This document shows positions 28,091 through 36,620 of a stretch of 64,000 nucleotides of DNA, piece by piece. The notes under the pieces were generated by a model. It had not been told where the DNA came from and made no database searches. It was given only the letters and a program-made list of their open reading frames with translations. The stretch covers positions 62,001-126,000 of the forward strand of contig NZ_CP159253.1 in NCBI RefSeq assembly GCF_040438645.1. Reading direction: 5' to 3'. The DNA is from Mesorhizobium sp. WSM2240 (lineage in GTDB: Bacteria > Pseudomonadota > Alphaproteobacteria > Rhizobiales > Rhizobiaceae). The first letter of the stretch is position 1. Each line of letters begins with the position of its first letter. The translations under genes were made by a program, and so were the position numbers.

Positions 28091-29911
28091 CTATTCCGCC
28101 GGACTGGGCTTTTTCTTGAATATTCCGACCAGATTGTCCCAGAGCTCGATCTTGGCGCCCTGGCGCTTCATGATGGCGCCCTGCTGGATGATCGACAGCG
28201 TGTTGTTCCACGCCCAGTAGATGACCAGACCTGCCGGGAAGGAAGCCAGCATGAAGGTGAACACCACCGGCATCCAGGCGAAGATCATCGCCTGCGTCGG
28301 GTCCGGAGGCGTCGGGTTCATGCGCATTTGCAGGAACATGGTCACGCCCATGATCAGCGGCCAGACGCCGATGAGCAGATATTCGGGCACCGCAAAGGGC
28401 AGCAGGCCGAACAGGTTGAACAGCGACGTCGGATCGGGCGCCGCCAGATCCTGTATCCAGCCGAAGAACGGCGCGTGCCGCATCTCGATGGTGATGTAGA
28501 GCACCTTGTAAAGCGCGAAGAAGACCGGGATCTGGATCAGGACCGGCCAGCAGCCGGCCAGCGGATTGATCTTTTCCGTCTTGTAGAGCTCCATCATCGC
28601 CTGTTGCTGCTTCATCTTGTCGTCCGCATATTTTTCGCGGATCTCCAGCATCTTGGGCTGCACCTTCTTCATGTTCGCCATCGACGCGTAGGACTTGTTG
28701 GCGAGCGGGAAGAAGACGGCCTTGACGACGACGGTGGTCGCGAGGATGGCGAAGCCGAAATTGCCGAGCAGGCGGTAGAACCAGTCGATGAGATAGAACA
28801 TCGGCTTGGTGATGAAATAGAACCAGCCCCAGTCGATCAGAAGCTCGAACTGGCGGATGTTGCGACCTTTCTCATAGGCATCGATCAGCGCGACTTCCTT
28901 GGCGCCGGCAAAGACCAGTGTCTCGACCGTCGCGGACTGGCCGGCGTCCACCGTCATGGCGTCGGTCAGGAAGTCAGCCTGAAAGCGGCTGCGGGCGTCG
29001 CTGAAATAGTTGAAGTGCGGCTGGAAGGGCTGCTTGCCCGACGGAACCAGCGTGACCGCCCAGTATTTGTCGGTGATGCCGAGCCAGCCGTCCGTGGATT
29101 TGCCCGGCACGATCTGGCGTTCTTCCTCGATCGTCGAATAGTCGATCTCCTGCAGGCCCTCCTCGCCGGTAACCCCGATCAGGCCCTCGTGCAGTACCCA
29201 GATGCTGGCGGTGGTCGGCTTGTCGAATCGGGTCACGCGGCCATAATTCGACAGCGAGACGGGGGCAGCGCCGGAATTGGTCACTGTGTCGGAAACCGTG
29301 AACATGTAGTCGGCATCGACCGCGATGGTGCGCTGGAAGGTCAGGCCCTTGTCGTTGGTGTAGGAGAGGGTGACAGGCGTTGCCGGCGTCAGCGTCGGGT
29401 TGCCCTCGACTGTCCAGACGGTGTCGTGCCGCGGGACCGATCCGGTCGCCTCGTTGCCGACGAAGCCGATTTCGGCATAGTAGCCATTGGGCAGGACCGA
29501 CGGGTTGAGAAGCTCGATGTTCGGCGAGTTCTTCTCGACCGTCAGGCGGTAATGCTTGAGGCGCAGATCGTCGATGCGCGCGCCGACAAGATTGATCGAG
29601 CCCGAAAGACTCGGTGTGTCTATCGCGACCCGCTGCGAGGCGGCCACCGCCTGGTCGCGCCCGGCGGGCGTTGCGCCGTCGGTTCCGGCGAGGCCAGGCA
29701 CGGTACCCGAAGGGGCAGCGGGCGTCGCCGTTCCGTCAGCTCCCGGCGCGGCCGGCTGGGCGGCCTTCTTCTCGGCCTCGACGCGCTCGGCCTCGATGCG
29801 CGCCAGCTCGCGCTCGCCCTCGATGCGCGGGTTCATGTAGAACACCTGCCACAGCGTAAGGATCAGCACCGACAACGCGATGGTAATGAAGAAATTGCGG
29901 TTGTTTTCCAT
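28091..29911 (-). CDS. yidC: Membrane protein insertase YidC
   Basis: A 606-residue Gram-negative-type YidC. It has an N-terminal membrane anchor (NFFITIALSVLILTLWQVFY), a Pro/Ala-rich linker, a large periplasmic domain (about residues 90-350) and the conserved insertase core with five segments, including FPLANKSYASMANMKKVQPK and PVLIQIPVFFALYKVL. It inserts inner-membrane proteins alone or with Sec. It is the third gene after rpmH and rnpA. Confidence 0.96.
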   Translation of the reverse strand: MENNRNFFITIALSVLILTLWQVFYMNPRIEGERELARIEAERVEAEKKAAQPAAPGADGTATPAAPSGTVPGLAGTDGATPAGRDQAVAASQRVAIDTPSLSGSINLVGARIDDLRLKHYRLTVEKNSPNIELLNPSVLPNGYYAEIGFVGNEATGSVPRHDTVWTVEGNPTLTPATPVTLSYTNDKGLTFQRTIAVDADYMFTVSDTVTNSGAAPVSLSNYGRVTRFDKPTTASIWVLHEGLIGVTGEEGLQEIDYSTIEEERQIVPGKSTDGWLGITDKYWAVTLVPSGKQPFQPHFNYFSDARSRFQADFLTDAMTVDAGQSATVETLVFAGAKEVALIDAYEKGRNIRQFELLIDWGWFYFITKPMFYLIDWFYRLLGNFGFAILATTVVVKAVFFPLANKSYASMANMKKVQPKMLEIREKYADDKMKQQQAMMELYKTEKINPLAGCWPVLIQIPVFFALYKVLYITIEMRHAPFFGWIQDLAAPDPTSLFNLFGLLPFAVPEYLLIGVWPLIMGVTMFLQMRMNPTPPDPTQAMIFAWMPVVFTFMLASFPAGLVIYWAWNNTLSIIQQGAIMKRQGAKIELWDNLVGIFKKKPSPAE

Positions 29912-29937
29912 CGTGGCCTTTAGTCCGTGACCTTAGC

Positions 29938-30291
29938 TTAGCGCGTTGCGCGGATGCGGCGAGAGAGCTCGGCCGCAAGCTGGCCGAAAGGGGCGTCGAG
30001 AACGTCGTCGCGCCCGACGATCACATAATCATTGCCGGGCTGCATGTCACGTGCGGCATGGACGCGGACGGCTTCCTTGAGACGGCGGCGTACGCGATTG
30101 CGTTGGATCGCGTTGCCGGTCTTCTTTGTGACCGTGAAGCCGACGCGTGGCGGACCCTCGTCGCCGCGGTTCAGAACTTCCAGCAGGAAGAGCCGCCCGC
30201 GGCGCTTTTCACCGCGCCGGACGGCAAGGAATTCCGCCCGCTTGCGAAGCCGCGCGGGGGAGGGAAGGCCGGGCCTGCCGGTTTCCGGCAA
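29938..30291 (-). CDS. rnpA: Ribonuclease P protein component
   Basis: A 117-residue basic protein that helps the RNase P RNA mature tRNA 5' ends. The RNR-type motif is seen as [20 protein letters not shown]. The start appears to be TTG at 30291, preceded by ACGGGA and overlapping no earlier stop; it begins 16 bp after the rpmH stop. This tight rpmH-rnpA coupling is typical. Confidence 0.93.
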   Translation of the reverse strand: MPETGRPGLPSPARLRKRAEFLAVRRGEKRRGRLFLLEVLNRGDEGPPRVGFTVTKKTGNAIQRNRVRRRLKEAVRVHAARDMQPGNDYVIVGRDDVLDAPFGQLAAELSRRIRATR

Positions 30292-30307
30292 CGATCCCGT
30301 CTTTCGC

Positions 30308-30442
30308 TCAGGCAGACAGCCGCTTCCGGCCGCGGTTGCGACGGGCTGCGACGACGCCGCGGCCGCCCTTGGTGGCCATGCGCGCGCGGAAGCCGTGCCG
30401 GCGCTTGCGGACGAGTTTGGATGGCTGATAGGTACGCTTCAT
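30308..30442 (-). CDS. rpmH: 50S ribosomal protein L34
   Basis: A 44-residue highly basic protein, [20 protein letters not shown] at the start and ending [11 protein letters not shown], a full match to bacterial L34. It heads the rnpA-yidC operon. The 190 bp upstream to the convergent SDR end must hold its promoter; I could not assign boxes with confidence. Confidence 0.97.
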   Translation of the reverse strand: MKRTYQPSKLVRKRRHGFRARMATKGGRGVVAARRNRGRKRLSA

Positions 30443-30632
30443 TTGTTTTAATACCGCGGCGTGCGGCCCTTCTTGAGACTGTCACTTTTGTGAACAGGAG
30501 CTTCGCCGGCCCGTCTTGGCGCAATCGGAACTGCGCCGGACGCGTGGCCCGAGCGTGAGCGGGCTTATAGAAACAAGGTTTCCGGAAGTCAATCGCCGCC
30601 GCGGTAGGGTGAAATCCCGGCTTTTACGAGGC

Positions 30633-31541
30633 CTACCGATAGCCGGTCGCGTCGGCCGGCTTTCCGGCGTCCTGCACCTCCGGGACATAGCGCCAGGCAT
30701 CGGGGCGGGAACCGTCGAGATCGGTAAAGCCATACACCTGGGCCAGCCCGCCGCTGGAGAGCGATTGGCCGTTCCAGCGCGCCCGGTCGGGATCGGCCGC
30801 AAGGGCCGCCACTGCGCGCCCTACGAAGCGCGGCGTCTCGGAGATCACGAAGTGCGGCACCTTCGCGGTCGCGTCGCGCCAGTTCTCTTCGCTGACGCCG
30901 AACGCCTCAAGCATCATCTCCGAACGAAGCCATCCGGGCGTCAGCGAAACCGAGGTCGCGCCATGCGGCGCGAGATCCTTGGCATGCGCCCAAGCCATGC
31001 GCGTCACCGCCACCTTGGCGAGATCGTAGAAGGGGGAGAGCCGGTAGTGCTCGGCATTGTACTCTGCGGTGCCGTCGGTCACCTCGACCAGAAGACCGCC
31101 CGGACGCTCTATCATCAGGGGAAGGGCGTAGTGCGCCGTGATCAGATGCGTGTCGATCCCGAGCCGCAGCATGCGCAGGCCGTTCTGGAGGTTGTGGTCC
31201 CAGACCGGCTTGTCCCATTCGAAAAGCTTCTCGCCGCCCCAGATGTCGTTGACGAGCACATCGAGCCTGCCCTGCTCGGCGCGGATGCGGTCGACCAGCT
31301 TCCGGACGTCGTCCGCTATCAGGTGATCGACCTGGACGGCTATGCCCCTGCCGCCGGCTGCGGAGACCAGTTCCACCGTCTCCTCGATGGTTTCGGGACG
31401 GGCATATTCGGATTGCTGGCTGCGCGTGGTACGTCCGGTCACATAGACGGTCGCGCCGGCGGCTCCCAGTTCCACCGCGATACCGCGGCCCGCGCCGCGC
31501 GTTGCGCCCGCGACCAAGGCAACTTTCCCTTGAAGTGTCAT
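30633..31541 (-). CDS. Short-chain dehydrogenase/reductase
   Basis: A 302-residue SDR with the nucleotide motif GATRGAGRGIAVEL near residue 12 and the catalytic pair in FYDLAKVA (Tyr-X3-Lys). The pocket resembles the DHRS1-like group acting on lipophilic ketones. The start at 31541 follows a GGGAGAG site; an ATG 25 codons earlier lies in the operator region. It is divergent from a TetR gene that probably represses it. The substrate is unknown. Confidence 0.85.
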   Translation of the reverse strand: MTLQGKVALVAGATRGAGRGIAVELGAAGATVYVTGRTTRSQQSEYARPETIEETVELVSAAGGRGIAVQVDHLIADDVRKLVDRIRAEQGRLDVLVNDIWGGEKLFEWDKPVWDHNLQNGLRMLRLGIDTHLITAHYALPLMIERPGGLLVEVTDGTAEYNAEHYRLSPFYDLAKVAVTRMAWAHAKDLAPHGATSVSLTPGWLRSEMMLEAFGVSEENWRDATAKVPHFVISETPRFVGRAVAALAADPDRARWNGQSLSSGGLAQVYGFTDLDGSRPDAWRYVPEVQDAGKPADATGYR

Positions 31542-31600
31542 CGAACTCTCCCAAAACTGCTTTTCTGTCCTTGCAGGCTGGCATTCCCGGCAATTAATAT

Positions 31601-31620
31601 ATAAATGAATATTCACTTAT
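31601..31620. promoter_or_regulatory. Candidate TetR operator in the SDR/TetR divergent gap
   Basis: The centre TGAATATTCA (31606-31615) is a perfect palindrome and extends to ATAAATGAATATTCACTTAT with one mismatch. It lies in AT-rich DNA 16 bp before the TetR gene and 60 bp from the SDR start. Symmetry and place suggest repression of both genes by the TetR protein. Confidence 0.65.
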
Positions 31621-31635
31621 AATGGAAAGGTCAAG

Positions 31636-32223
31636 ATGCCGCGCACCAAGACGCTCTCGGACGAGCAAGTTCTGGAAGCAGCGCTCAAGCTCCTGCACGA
31701 GTCAGGGCCTGAGGCGCTCACATTCGAAAGCGTGTCCCGCGCCTGCGGCCTTTCCGCCGCGACATTGGTGCAGCGTTTCAAGAGCAAGGCAGGCCTCAAG
31801 CAAAGCACGCTACTGCTCGCCTGGGATCGGCTTGACGAGAAGACCGCGAGGCTTGCGGCCACGGTTCCGAAAACGCCGGACGGCGCAGTCGAACTGCTGG
31901 TGGCGCTGTCAAGCGACTATGGCGGGATCGAAACCTATGCGGAGGGCTTGCTCGTCCTGCGCGAAGACCTCCGCGATCCTGTGCTTCGGGCGCGCGGAGC
32001 GGCCTGGAAGGCTTCGTTGACAAGCTCTCTCGACGACTGCTTCTCGCAGGTCCGGCACGCGCCGCAAGGCATCGGCCTGCTGGCGGCATCGCAGTGGCAA
32101 GGCTCGCTTCTCTGGTGGAGTTTCGACCCGCAGGGGAGAATCGAAGCCTTTGTCGAAGCGAGCCTGCGCCGCTTCATCTATGCCGTAGTTGTGTCCGGAT
32201 CGGTTGGACGACGACGTGCCTGA
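31636..32223 (+). CDS. TetR-family regulator
   Basis: A 195-residue protein with a TetR-type helix-turn-helix at residues 25-46 (LTFESVSRACGLSAATLVQRF) and a helical ligand domain. It is divergent from the SDR gene with a palindromic operator between them, so the pair is probably a self-contained inducible detoxification unit. The inducer is unknown. Confidence 0.85.
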   Translation: MPRTKTLSDEQVLEAALKLLHESGPEALTFESVSRACGLSAATLVQRFKSKAGLKQSTLLLAWDRLDEKTARLAATVPKTPDGAVELLVALSSDYGGIETYAEGLLVLREDLRDPVLRARGAAWKASLTSSLDDCFSQVRHAPQGIGLLAASQWQGSLLWWSFDPQGRIEAFVEASLRRFIYAVVVSGSVGRRRA

Positions 32224-32368
32224 GACTGCGATCAGCGTGTCACGAAGGGGTGAGTGTCACGCAAGATCCGGTCAAAACGCGGTGAGAGGTGCATCATGCG
32301 CTTGCATGCGGCCTCTTTGTCGATCAACTGGGCCTTGACCAGCGGAAAAATCGCTTAAGGTAGGGCGA

Positions 32369-33136
32369 ATGGCCACGGAGGCAGTCGCGACAAGCATGGC
32401 CGAGGACGGAAAGGGGCGGAAACTCGTGGCGAAGCGCTGGCGCTTCATGCCGCTGCTCCTCGTCGTGGCCGGCCTCGGTTTCGGCTATGCGATGGGCTGG
32501 CATCGCTATCTCACGCTGGACTTCCTCGCCGACAGCCGATTGGCCCTGAAGGCGTTTGTCTCGGCAAATCCGTTCGCGGCGCCGCTCGGCTTTACCCTGC
32601 TTTACGCCGTCGCGGTGGCCTTCTCCTTTCCGGCGGCTTCGGTCCTGACCATCTTCTCGGGCTTCCTGTTCGGCTGGCTGTTTGGCGGCGTGCTCGCCAT
32701 CATCGGCGCGACGGTAGGCGCGACAGCTATTTTCCTGGCGGCGCGCACCGCCTTCGGCGGATTCCTGAAGGAGCGCGCTGGCGGCGCGGCGGCCAAGCTA
32801 TCGCAAGGCTTCGAGCGTGACGCCTTCAGTTACCTGCTGGTGCTGCGCATCGCCCCCTTCATCCCGTTCTTCGTCGTAAACATCGCCCCTGCCGTCTTCA
32901 ACGTGCGGCTTCGGACTTTCGTGGTCGCGACGCTGATCGGCATCCTGCCCGGCGCCTTCGCCTATGCCTGGCTCGGCCAAGGCGTCGACAGCGTGCTTGT
33001 CGCAGCGCGACGGGCTGGCAGGGAAGTCGCCGTCGGCGATCTCGTCACGCCGGAGATCACCATCGCCTTCGCCGCACTCGCGCTTGTCGCGGCTCTCGCC
33101 GCCGTCGTAAGGAAATTCTGGATGCGCACGGCCTGA
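32369..33136 (+). CDS. TVP38/TMEM64 (DedA-like) membrane protein
   Basis: A 255-residue inner-membrane protein with about five hydrophobic segments and the SNARE-associated domain pattern FSGFLFGWLFGGVLAIIGATVGATAIFLAART (a run of about 30 residues near 95-126; given here in part for its Gly-rich core). It lies 44 bp before a flavin disulfide reductase, a pairing seen repeatedly in bacteria. The function of the family is unsettled; lipid flipping or metal handling has been suggested for relatives. ATG 32369 has an AAGG site. Confidence 0.85.
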   Translation: MATEAVATSMAEDGKGRKLVAKRWRFMPLLLVVAGLGFGYAMGWHRYLTLDFLADSRLALKAFVSANPFAAPLGFTLLYAVAVAFSFPAASVLTIFSGFLFGWLFGGVLAIIGATVGATAIFLAARTAFGGFLKERAGGAAAKLSQGFERDAFSYLLVLRIAPFIPFFVVNIAPAVFNVRLRTFVVATLIGILPGAFAYAWLGQGVDSVLVAARRAGREVAVGDLVTPEITIAFAALALVAALAAVVRKFWMRTA

Positions 33137-33180
33137 GCGGCGGGGACCCGCTCAAAATCAGTACCCCGCAAAGGCGATCG

Positions 33181-34608
33181 ATGGCGAAAGTCCTTACTCC
33201 CGATATCTGTGTCATCGGCGCCGGTTCCGGCGGCCTTTCGGTCGCCGCCGCCGCAGCGGCCTTCGGCGTGCCCGTGGTGCTTGTTGAGAAGGGCAAAATG
33301 GGCGGCGATTGCCTGAACTATGGCTGCGTCCCTTCCAAGGCGCTGATTGCCGCGGCCAAACAGGCCCATTCGATGCGGCATGCCGAGAAGTTCGGTATCG
33401 GCGCGGTCGAACCCGAAATCGACTTCCGGAAGGTCAACGGTCATGTCCACGGCGTGATCGAAGCGATTGCGCCCAATGATTCCGTTGGCCGCTTCTCCGC
33501 GCTCGGCGTCCACGTGATAAAGGCGGAAGCGCGCTTCCGGGACGATCGCACGGTGATTGCCGGCGATTTCGAGATCCGCGCCCGCCGTTTCGTGGTTGCG
33601 ACCGGCTCGTCGCCGCTTGTTCCTCAGATCGAGGGCATCGACAGCGTGGACTACCTGACCAATGAGAGCGTTTTCGACCTGACGCGACGCCCCGGCCATT
33701 TGGTCGTGATTGGGGGCGGCCCCATCGGAATGGAGCTTGCGCAGGCGCATCGCCGGCTGGGATCGCGGGTGACCGTGCTCGAGGCGGCAAGTGCGCTCGG
33801 CAAGGACGATCCCGAGCTTGCAGCGCTGGTATTGAGGCAGATCCGCGCCGAGGGCGTCAATATTCGCGAGAATGCGAAAGTCGCCAGGGTCGAGAAGCGC
33901 GACAAGACCGGCATCCGCGTGCATGTCGAGACTGCGGAGCGAAGGCAAGTTGTGGACGGCACCCATTTGCTGGTGGCCGCCGGACGCGCCGCCAATGTCG
34001 CCGGTCTTGGCCTTGAAAAGGCCGGCATAGAATATGACGCCAAGGGTCTGAAGGTCACCGACAGGCTGAGGACGACCAACCGACGCGTCTATGCGGTGGG
34101 CGACGTGGCCGGCTCGCTGCAATTCACACATGTCGCGAATTATCACGCCGGCATCGTCATCCGCGCGCTGCTGTTCCGGCTGCCGGCGCGCGAGAGACTG
34201 GGCGCCGTGCCTTGGGCGACCTTCACCGACCCAGAACTTGCCCATGTCGGCATGACCGAGGGGGATGCGGCAAAGGCGGGGAAGAAGATCCGCGTCCTGC
34301 GCTGGCCCTATGCCGAGAACGACCGCGCCCAGGCCGAACGCCGGACCGAGGGACACATCAAGATCATCGCCGGCCCGCGCGGCAGGATACTCGGCGTCAC
34401 CATCGTCGGGGCGAATGCGGCCGAGATGATCAATATCTGGGCACTTGCTCTCTCGAGGGGCCTGCGCTTGAGTGAAGTGGCCGGCTATGTCGCGCCCTAT
34501 CCGACCATGAGCGAAATTGGCAAACGCGCGGCGATCACCTATTTTGCAGGTGCGGCGGGCAAGCCGCTGGTGCGCCGGCTGATCGGGTTGCTGCGCCTGT
34601 TCGGCTGA
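33181..34608 (+). CDS. FAD-dependent pyridine nucleotide-disulfide oxidoreductase
   Basis: A 475-residue flavoprotein of the dihydrolipoamide dehydrogenase/mercuric reductase family. The FAD loop is CVIGAGSGGLSVA and the redox pair is Cys44/Cys49 in GGDCLNYGCVPSK. The NAD(P) loop is VIGGGPIGMELAQA near residue 178, and the C-terminal dimer domain follows. The usual catalytic His-Pro-Thr motif near the C-terminus is replaced by YPTMSE preceded by Ala-Pro, so a normal lipoamide reaction is doubtful. There is no N-terminal metal-binding domain as in MerA. Its substrate is unknown; linkage to the TVP38 gene is the main clue. Confidence 0.85.
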   Translation: MAKVLTPDICVIGAGSGGLSVAAAAAAFGVPVVLVEKGKMGGDCLNYGCVPSKALIAAAKQAHSMRHAEKFGIGAVEPEIDFRKVNGHVHGVIEAIAPNDSVGRFSALGVHVIKAEARFRDDRTVIAGDFEIRARRFVVATGSSPLVPQIEGIDSVDYLTNESVFDLTRRPGHLVVIGGGPIGMELAQAHRRLGSRVTVLEAASALGKDDPELAALVLRQIRAEGVNIRENAKVARVEKRDKTGIRVHVETAERRQVVDGTHLLVAAGRAANVAGLGLEKAGIEYDAKGLKVTDRLRTTNRRVYAVGDVAGSLQFTHVANYHAGIVIRALLFRLPARERLGAVPWATFTDPELAHVGMTEGDAAKAGKKIRVLRWPYAENDRAQAERRTEGHIKIIAGPRGRILGVTIVGANAAEMINIWALALSRGLRLSEVAGYVAPYPTMSEIGKRAAITYFAGAAGKPLVRRLIGLLRLFG

Positions 34609-34636
34609 ACCGGCGGCATGCCGGAAGACGGAGAGC

Positions 34637-36124
34637 ATGACGGAGAACACCACGCCAGAAACAAGCGCCGGCAGTGACCGAGGCCGCAGCGTGCCACTAT
34701 CGCGCGGCCTTTCGCTGAAGCTCCTGGTGCTGACTGTCCTTTTCGTGCTGATCGCCGAAGTGCTGATCTTCCTGCCTTCGATCGCCAACTTCCGGCTGCG
34801 TTGGCTGGAGGAGCGGCTGGGCACCGCGGCAGCCGTGTCGACCGTGCTTGTCGAGGACGGCGCGGCCAACCTGTCGCGCGCGGTTCAGGACGACGTGCTG
34901 AGGGCGATCGGAGCCAAGGCGATCGCGGTTCGCGACGAAGGCGTGTCGCGGCTTCTGGTCGTGGCCGACATGCCGCCGCAGGTCGATCAGCATATCGATC
35001 TCGCGGCGGCCGGTCCGATGGATGCGATGATGGGCGCGCTCGACACGCTGTTCTTCGGCGGCGGACGCATGCTGCGGGTTTTCGGCAAGGTCGGCGACAG
35101 CGACAAGGAGTTCGAGATCGTCGTGCCCGACAAAAAGCTGCGCAGCGCCATGCTGGTCTATTCGCGCAATGTCGCTTTCCTGTCGCTCTTGATTTCGTTG
35201 ATCACGGCGACGCTGGTTTTCTACGCCATAAACCGCATCATGATCCGCCCTATCCGCGCCATGACCGGTTCGATGCTGGCCTTTTCACGGGCGCCGGACG
35301 ACCCCGGCCGCATCATCGAGCCGGAGGATCGCGCCGACGAGATCGGCGTCGCCGAGCGCGAACTCGCCGGCATGCAGCGCCAGTTGCAGAAGACTCTCAG
35401 CGAGCAGAAGCACCTGGCCGATCTCGGCCTTGCCGTTTCCAAGATCAACCACGACATGCGCAACATCCTCGCGTCGGCGCAACTGATGTCGGACCGGCTG
35501 CGGCTGGTGAAGGATCCGACCGTGCAGTCCTTCATTCCCAAGCTGGTGCGGACGCTGGACCGCGCCGTCTCCTATTCGGAAGGGGTGATGGCCTATGGCC
35601 GTACCCAGGAAGCGCCGCCCTCGCGCCGCAGGCTGCGGCTCAAGCAACTGGTCGACGACGTGCAGGAACTCCTCGGCATCGACCCGGACGGCGGCATCGA
35701 ATTCGTCAACGCCGTCGATCCGGGTTTCGAGGTGGACGCCGATTCCGAGCAACTGTTCCGCGTGCTCACCAACCTCTGCCGCAACGCCCTGGAGGCGATG
35801 GCGGCGGATCGGGAGCGCGCGGTGGTCAACCGGCTTTCGGTCTCGGCCGAGCGGATCGGCAGCGTCAGCCGCATCTTCGTGGCCGATACCGGCCCAGGCC
35901 TACCGCAGAAGGCCAGGGATAATCTCTTCGCCGCGTTTCGCGGTTCGGCGCGCAGCGGCGGCACCGGGCTCGGCCTGGCGATCGCACACGAACTGGTCCG
36001 CGCCCATGGCGGATCGCTCGATCTGGTCGAAAGCGTCGGCGGCCGCACCGTCTTTTCCGTCACCATTCCCGACCAGCCGGTGCGGCTCGAGGATGCCCGC
36101 GGCAGCCTGCGTCGGCCGGCCTGA
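34637..36124 (+). CDS. Orphan sensor histidine kinase
   Basis: A 495-residue membrane kinase: first segment residues 26-48, a periplasmic part of about 125 residues, second segment about 177-200, HAMP about 200-250, dimerisation helix with His272 in KINHDMRNILAS, and an ATPase domain with NLCRNALEA, ADTGPGLP and GGTGLGLAIAHELV. The H-box is unusual (NHDMRN in place of SHELRT or SHDLRT). A GGAGAGC site precedes the ATG. There is no response regulator next to it, so its partner is elsewhere. Confidence 0.9.
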   Translation: MTENTTPETSAGSDRGRSVPLSRGLSLKLLVLTVLFVLIAEVLIFLPSIANFRLRWLEERLGTAAAVSTVLVEDGAANLSRAVQDDVLRAIGAKAIAVRDEGVSRLLVVADMPPQVDQHIDLAAAGPMDAMMGALDTLFFGGGRMLRVFGKVGDSDKEFEIVVPDKKLRSAMLVYSRNVAFLSLLISLITATLVFYAINRIMIRPIRAMTGSMLAFSRAPDDPGRIIEPEDRADEIGVAERELAGMQRQLQKTLSEQKHLADLGLAVSKINHDMRNILASAQLMSDRLRLVKDPTVQSFIPKLVRTLDRAVSYSEGVMAYGRTQEAPPSRRRLRLKQLVDDVQELLGIDPDGGIEFVNAVDPGFEVDADSEQLFRVLTNLCRNALEAMAADRERAVVNRLSVSAERIGSVSRIFVADTGPGLPQKARDNLFAAFRGSARSGGTGLGLAIAHELVRAHGGSLDLVESVGGRTVFSVTIPDQPVRLEDARGSLRRPA

Positions 36125-36247
36125 AACGGCCCGCGAAAAGTTTTGCCGGTCCGCTTGCTTTTCGGTTCTTCAGTCGCTAGGTAGCTGTCTCGTTCGCGGC
36201 CGGTTCCAGGACCGGCCTGCGGTGGCCGTTTACCTGCGGCCCGTCGC

Positions 36248-36324
36248 GCGCCCGTAGCTCAGCTGGATAGAGCACCAGACTACGAATCTGGGGGTCAGAG
36301 GTTCGAATCCTTTCGGGCGCGCCA
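36248..36324 (+). tRNA. tRNA-Arg (anticodon ACG)
   Basis: A 77-nt cloverleaf with acceptor stem GCGCCCG/CGGGCGC, an encoded CCA end, anticodon stem CCAGA/TCTGG and loop CTACGAA, giving anticodon ACG at 36282-36284. The T arm contains GTTCGAATCC. The D arm (AGCTCAGCTGGATAGAGC) is standard. The first base of the anticodon would be edited to inosine to read CGN arginine codons. Confidence 0.97.
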
Positions 36325-36620
36325 TCTTTTCAAGAACTTAGCAGGGCAGCGCAGACTATTTTGCGATCTAGTTTGCGGAGTTCCCCGCCTTCAGCGTTTC
36401 GACGTGTGAGCGACGGAAGTCTCCCAACAGCGTCCAATCGCTAGGCTGATGCGCTCACCTCTCGACGTGAAACGATGCGCCAAAGGCTTTACCCGGGATC
36501 ACACCTGCCGTCGCGGTAGGGGGGCTGAATGTCCGAAGTTGCGCAATCGCGCAGTTGGAACGAATTGCTGCAAAGGCTGACTTCCGGCGATCTGTCGCAT
36601 CTCCGCGCTGGGCACCCGTA
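36325..36620. other. Gap downstream of tRNA-Arg
   Basis: This 296-bp stretch holds no credible gene. It marks the change from housekeeping to accessory content. I looked for a repeated tRNA 3' end further right as an island boundary and did not find one. Confidence 0.5.

Noticed and set aside
28328..29923. 531-codon open frame on the plus strand opposite yidC
   Set aside because: It is a mirror of yidC codon structure in GC-rich DNA, with no family motif and no ribosome site; yidC is certain.
32962..34869. 635-codon minus-strand frame opposite the flavin reductase gene
   Set aside because: No domain is recognisable and the opposite strand has a complete disulfide reductase with its redox cysteines.
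36198..36217. GGCCGGT/ACCGGCC hairpin as a terminator after the orphan kinase
   Set aside because: Seven-bp stem without a T run and close to a tRNA; not enough to call.
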